64,000 bases of DNA, from contig CM051516.1 of assembly GCA_028015205.1 (NCBI GenBank), positions 54,192,230 through 54,256,229 on the forward strand. Reading direction: 5' to 3'. The notes beneath the pieces were generated by a model. The model was not told the DNA's origin, ran no database searches, and saw only the letters and a program-made list of their open reading frames with translations. The position numbers and the translations under genes were made by a program. Shown here piece after piece: positions 60,601-64,000 of this stretch; within the stretch, counting starts at the first letter, position 1; each line of letters opens with the position of its first letter. Source of the stretch: Mytilisepta virgata. Lineage: Eukaryota; Mollusca; Bivalvia; Mytilida; Mytilidae.

Positions 60601-63600
60601 CTTATTTAAACACATTGCTATAAGAACAAATAAATGTATCAACTACTATTAATGCACGTACAAATAAGTGGAGTTACAATATTTATTATAACGAGATGCT
60701 TGCCTTTTGTTTCATTTTCACCTAATAAAACCAATATTTATTTTTTGGTTAGGTAAAGGTTTTTTCGTCCACATATATCGTGGAGACCAATTTTTAGTCG
60801 TTGAGAAAGCCGGTATACCTTGAGAAAACCATCAACATTCGGTTGGAAACTGATAATCATTGTTAATAAGAGTTGGAGTCGAACACACCTTGCCACTACT
60901 CGAACTTACAACCTCAGATCTAATTTTATACTTCTTGATTGACAATGAACACAACAGAGGGACGGAAACTGCTTACTGGACACCCATCCCGAGTACCTGA
61001 GTGGAACTTGTGACTCGGGTTTTACATCTTTTATTAGAATCCCTTCAGATTGGTACTCTATTATTTTGGGGGATTATTTTCTTCTCTTGTACCTGATGAT
61101 AACTTCTTTTTTCACTTATACTCGTTCAAATCTTTGCCTTGTTTCCAATGTTAACTGTGAATTTACAAAAAGTATATAAAGTCAAGGATTTTTGTTGATT
61201 AAATTTTCGTTTTTTTGGGGGGTCAGATCTTCGAGCTTAATTTCTTGATTTATCCGTTTAATATCATTAAATATCTGTGCTCCATGAACCCAAACTGTTT
61301 CTTTATAGTTTTGCCGCGATTTTTAGTTCAACTTATTGAATGCACTTAATACTTATTAAATAAAAATACAAAATATAAATAACAGCAATTAAAAATTAAT
61401 CATTTAATCTTCCCAGGAGAAAAAAAAATACAAAACTAAATATTAACTGCAATATGTGTGCTTGAAAACAGACATGAAAACAAATTCTCAATGGTATCAC
61501 TTTTTATTTTCAAGTTGCATAAAATATTACCTCCTCCTCTAGAGGCCAATCAGTTTCTCTAATCATTTATGTATCACGAATCCTGAACGTGGACAAACAT
61601 CGTTAATTAACAGCATAACTAAAAGTGACTAACAAGCAATATTTATAGGATAACTAATTCAAGAATTTGAATATTGCAAAATATCCAACGAGTGACCGAA
61701 AAACACTTTAATTCACGAATGAGCGCAGCTCATGAGTGAATTATTATTGTTTTCCGGTCACGAGTTGAATATTGTCAATATTCAAATTCTTGAATTAGTT
61801 ATACTGTTTATTACATTGATAAAATAGACAAAACATGTTCAAAAGTGTAATATCTTCCTTAGATCCCTTCCTGAATCTATCGACGTCACAAAGGTCATTT
61901 GTTAGTAACGCCCTTGACCACGTTAAATAAAAAACGATCTTTCACTAAGTGAAAATATCGAATTTATTTTCAGTGGAAATTACTATAAATCACCATCATC
62001 AATGTAATAAAATCTTTCTTGTTTTTCAAAATATTTGGTATTGCGAGTTTATTTTATTGCCACTGAGTCGATACCGAGTACTGAAGTTGACTGTAAGACT
62101 CAAGGGTATCAACTCCTCAGTACTGATGTTGACTGTAAGACACAAGGGTATCAGCTCCTCAGTACTGATGTTGACTGTAAGACCCAAGGGTATCAGCTCC
62201 TCAGTACTGATGTTTACTGTAAGACCCAAGGGTATCAGCTCCTAAGTGGTCATTGGTTAGGCAACAATTTGATCTTTGAAAATTCTTAAAAAATTGGATT
62301 CAACATTTTCAGACGGAATTGACCTTGCATGGATTTTTGCTGCCTCGTTTAGATCCGTTATATGTTATTGCTCATAATGTTTTTGACTTTCCAACATTTT
62401 GGCGAGGCTACTATTTAATGATGGTTGTGTAGAAATGCTTACTGTACACAAATAATTTGGTATTGCAGTTTATCATACGTTTAGAGTTGATGTATGTAGT
62501 TTGCCTATATGAAACAGGCGTAAGTGAATTTGCCATAATATCCCAGAGGGATGTAAAACAATAGCGTACCCATGAAAAATCACGTGATCTCAGTGTACAA
62601 CTGGCGTCAAAACAAACAATATCTTATAAAGAGAAAATTATGTCTTTTTCATATCATTCTCCATATTAACCCTCGAATCATTTCATCCCTCGTGGTGATA
62701 TTGGGGTCTTGGGTTTGATTCGGGATATGATATGAACAAATCCATAAGATCTGCTATATTTGTTACATGCATAATACTTTTTATGTCCCGCCAACGAAAG
62801 TTGGGGCGAAAAAGATTCTCTGTCTGTGCGTCCGTCCGTCCCGCCTCAGCTTAATGGAACACATTTACCTCATGATTTAAACTTTATAAAATATATGCCG
62901 TTATACGGTCTTGACATAAATTTCACAGTTCAGTGATTAAGGTTTGCTTTGAAGCTTTTTTTCTATGAAAATGGGGTCACGTCTCCACGAAACTTGGTAA
63001 ACGTGTAAACCATGATACGAACTTTCTAAAATATATGCCGATATAAAGTTTTTTCCTAATTTTCGCCGTTGAGTGAACATGGGAAATATGGTGAATCCTC
63101 AATTTAAGAATTGCATTGAAGCTTATTTTCTATGAAGATGAAAATTGGTACACATGTACATCATTATATGAACTTTCTTAAATTTATGCCTTTTATGGTT
63201 ACGACTTCGAAGGCGGGACATTAGTGTCATCCTGATACATGTTTACCTTTAAAAATGTTAAGTGAAGCCACGCAACACTTCCTGTTTCAGTGAATATGTA
63301 AACTGATGATATAAGATTCAACTTTAGTGAATATTTATAAATTTTGTGCGTGTTTGTTTATTTGCAGAACTAGTAGGAAGGGAGATACATTTGAATCAGA
63401 TACAGAGATAGAAAACACAAGGCAGCCTTTATCCCTATTAGATGACGTAAAAGAGAGATCTAATTATAACAAATGGAAAAAAGCAAAAATAACATCTATT
63501 CGATTACGAAAGGAAACGCCTCCACCACAACCTTTGGCGGTCTGTTTTTCACTTCCTGATAACGCCAGATCACATAAGGAAGTGAAGGCTTTGGTAGAGT

Positions 63601-63893
63601 CTCATACCGGAACTCCTGTTACAAGACTTCAATTTGATCCAGTAGCTGTTCATGCTATTGACAGTGACGCCAAGAGTCGCTGGATCACGACATTGAATGA
63701 CGCGGATAGCAGAGATTTGCTGATTGATAGTGGAATAGTGGTCAAAGGTGAGAAAATTGACGTTCGAAGATATGATGACATCACGAGAGACGAAGTCCAG
63801 GCCTACAAAATATTCCAACTGATTCAGAAAGGCCGATCTCAAAACGAAATGAACCAGACAAAACAAAAGAGAAAAAAATCCAAAGTCAAATAA
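57605..63893 (+). CDS. uncharacterised hydrophilic protein, last two exons (at least 513 residues)
   Basis: Two exons, 57605-58620 and 63368-63893, join AG|A in phase 2 to give 513 codons and a stop; both junctions have clean GT and AG sites. The first exon opens with ATG immediately after an AG acceptor behind a T-rich tract. That ATG may be the start after a 5' UTR intron, or an internal Met with coding exons further upstream. The opening (QALILLSTEG) and a segment near residues 185-220 (RRYFTLPKIF, YKRFCDLGFRRP) loosely recall the N-terminal part of KIAA2012-like proteins; this is a memory-based guess. The protein is charged, with no signal peptide or membrane segment. Residues of about 395-495 form a compact domain (AVCFSLPD, TRLQFDPVAVHAID, GEKIDVRRYDD) with an RRM-like alternation of strands and helices, followed by a Lys-rich tail (KQKRKKSKVK) that could be nuclear-targeting. 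The long frame, neat splicing and unbiased repeat-free sequence make it a real gene. Function unknown. Confidence 0.75.
61651..61801. repeat. hairpin element H7
   Basis: TAACTAATTCAAGAATTTGA and its complement form the ends. CGAGTGACCG and CGGTCACGAG and then AATTCACGAATGAG and CTCATGAGTGAATT form the inner pairs. It lies in the intron of the 57605-63893 gene. Confidence 0.8.
62072..62242 (+). repeat. tandem repeat, about 45 bp unit, four copies
   Basis: Units with CAGTACTGATGTTGACTGTA and AGACYCAAGGGTATCAGCTC repeat four times, spaced 45 bases. Because 45 is a multiple of three, open frames appear in several phases; these are not genes. Confidence 0.85.
62783..63221. mobile_element. tandem-monomer element with perfect inverted ends ATGTCCCGCC / GGCGGGACAT
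   Basis: Ten-base perfect inverted ends (62783-62792 and 63212-63221). Monomers inside share TTTGAAGCTTTTTTCTATGA and CGAAACTTGGTAAAC with the repeat at 45430. It is in the intron, about 150 bases before the last exon of the 57605 gene. Confidence 0.65.
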
Positions 63894-64000
63894 AGCACGA
63901 CGCTCCAAGAAATCGTACACCCTGGAAATATAATTTTATCAACATTTTAGCTTTGTATTATATTTCTAATATTTTTGTAATTATTATAAATCAACGTTTA

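Larger units (their letters stand above)
58621..63367 (+). other. 4.7 kb intron of the 57605-63893 gene
   Basis: The intron starts GTAAGG and ends TTTATTTGCAG. It is AT-rich and holds a hairpin element (61651-61801), a short tandem repeat (62072-62242), and a tandem-monomer element with perfect inverted ends (62783-63221). The stretch 60760-61000 has a faint reverse-strand resemblance to a tRNA-derived SINE head. I see no coding exon in it. Confidence 0.6.

Noticed and set aside
61949..62289. Overlapping frames with repeated VDCKTQGYQLLST-like units
   Set aside because: The 45-base tandem repeat is a multiple of three, so it stays open in several phases on both strands.
62628..62760. Possible eighth hairpin element with CCCTCG words
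   Set aside because: The arms pair only in part (TCATATCAT with ATGATATGA), too weakly to list as a hairpin feature.
1..64000. CRISPR arrays, bacterial operons, rRNA genes, integrated virus
   Set aside because: No spaced identical repeats with unique spacers, no ribosomal RNA signature and no viral coding cluster; the retroelements present explain all reverse-transcriptase signals.

Overview
This window is nuclear DNA from a marine invertebrate, most likely a bivalve mollusc of the mussel type (inferred, not proven). The reasons are AT-rich sequence, small exons joined by GT-AG introns of hundreds to thousands of bases, no bacterial-style operons, and a dense load of DIRS, LINE, tRNA-SINE and hairpin repeats. 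Most long open frames are chance or repeat-derived; the real coding sequence is a set of short exons whose splice phases agree.

Region 1 to 46,900 (+ strand) holds a tandem array of three METTL24-like methyltransferase genes. Copy 1 (exons from 127 to 5176; the 5' exons lie outside the window) and copy 3 (38,868 to 46,887) keep the family's motifs and are closely similar, including parts of their introns. The middle copy (17,005 to 35,280) assembles into seven exons and an unbroken 327-residue reading frame with an N-terminal membrane anchor, yet it has lost the residues at all three recognisable cofactor-site motifs. It looks like a retained pseudo-methyltransferase.

The introns and spacers are filled with mobile DNA. 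These include a HARBI1-like transposase pseudogene split by a reverse-transcriptase fragment (8343-9690), a decayed minus-strand DIRS-type tyrosine-recombinase retrotransposon (about 10,270-14,270), a decayed non-LTR element with two nested insertions (23,185-26,900), and 5'-truncated tails of a reverse-transcriptase element. There are two tRNA-derived SINE families, several copies with clear target-site duplications, two foldback elements (20,992-21,456 and 39,080-39,933), and several elements made of tandem monomers, some closed by short perfect inverted repeats. At least seven separate 115-170 bp hairpin elements have different arm sequences but mostly carry a CTCG/CGAG core.

Region 46,900 to 57,600 is intergenic, with hairpins, a large GA/GATC microsatellite and repeat remnants. 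Region 57,605 to 63,893 contains the last two exons of a different gene, a hydrophilic protein of at least 513 residues of uncertain family, perhaps distantly KIAA2012-like at its start, ending in a compact domain and a lysine-rich tail.

All assignments rest on reading the sequence; no database search was run.
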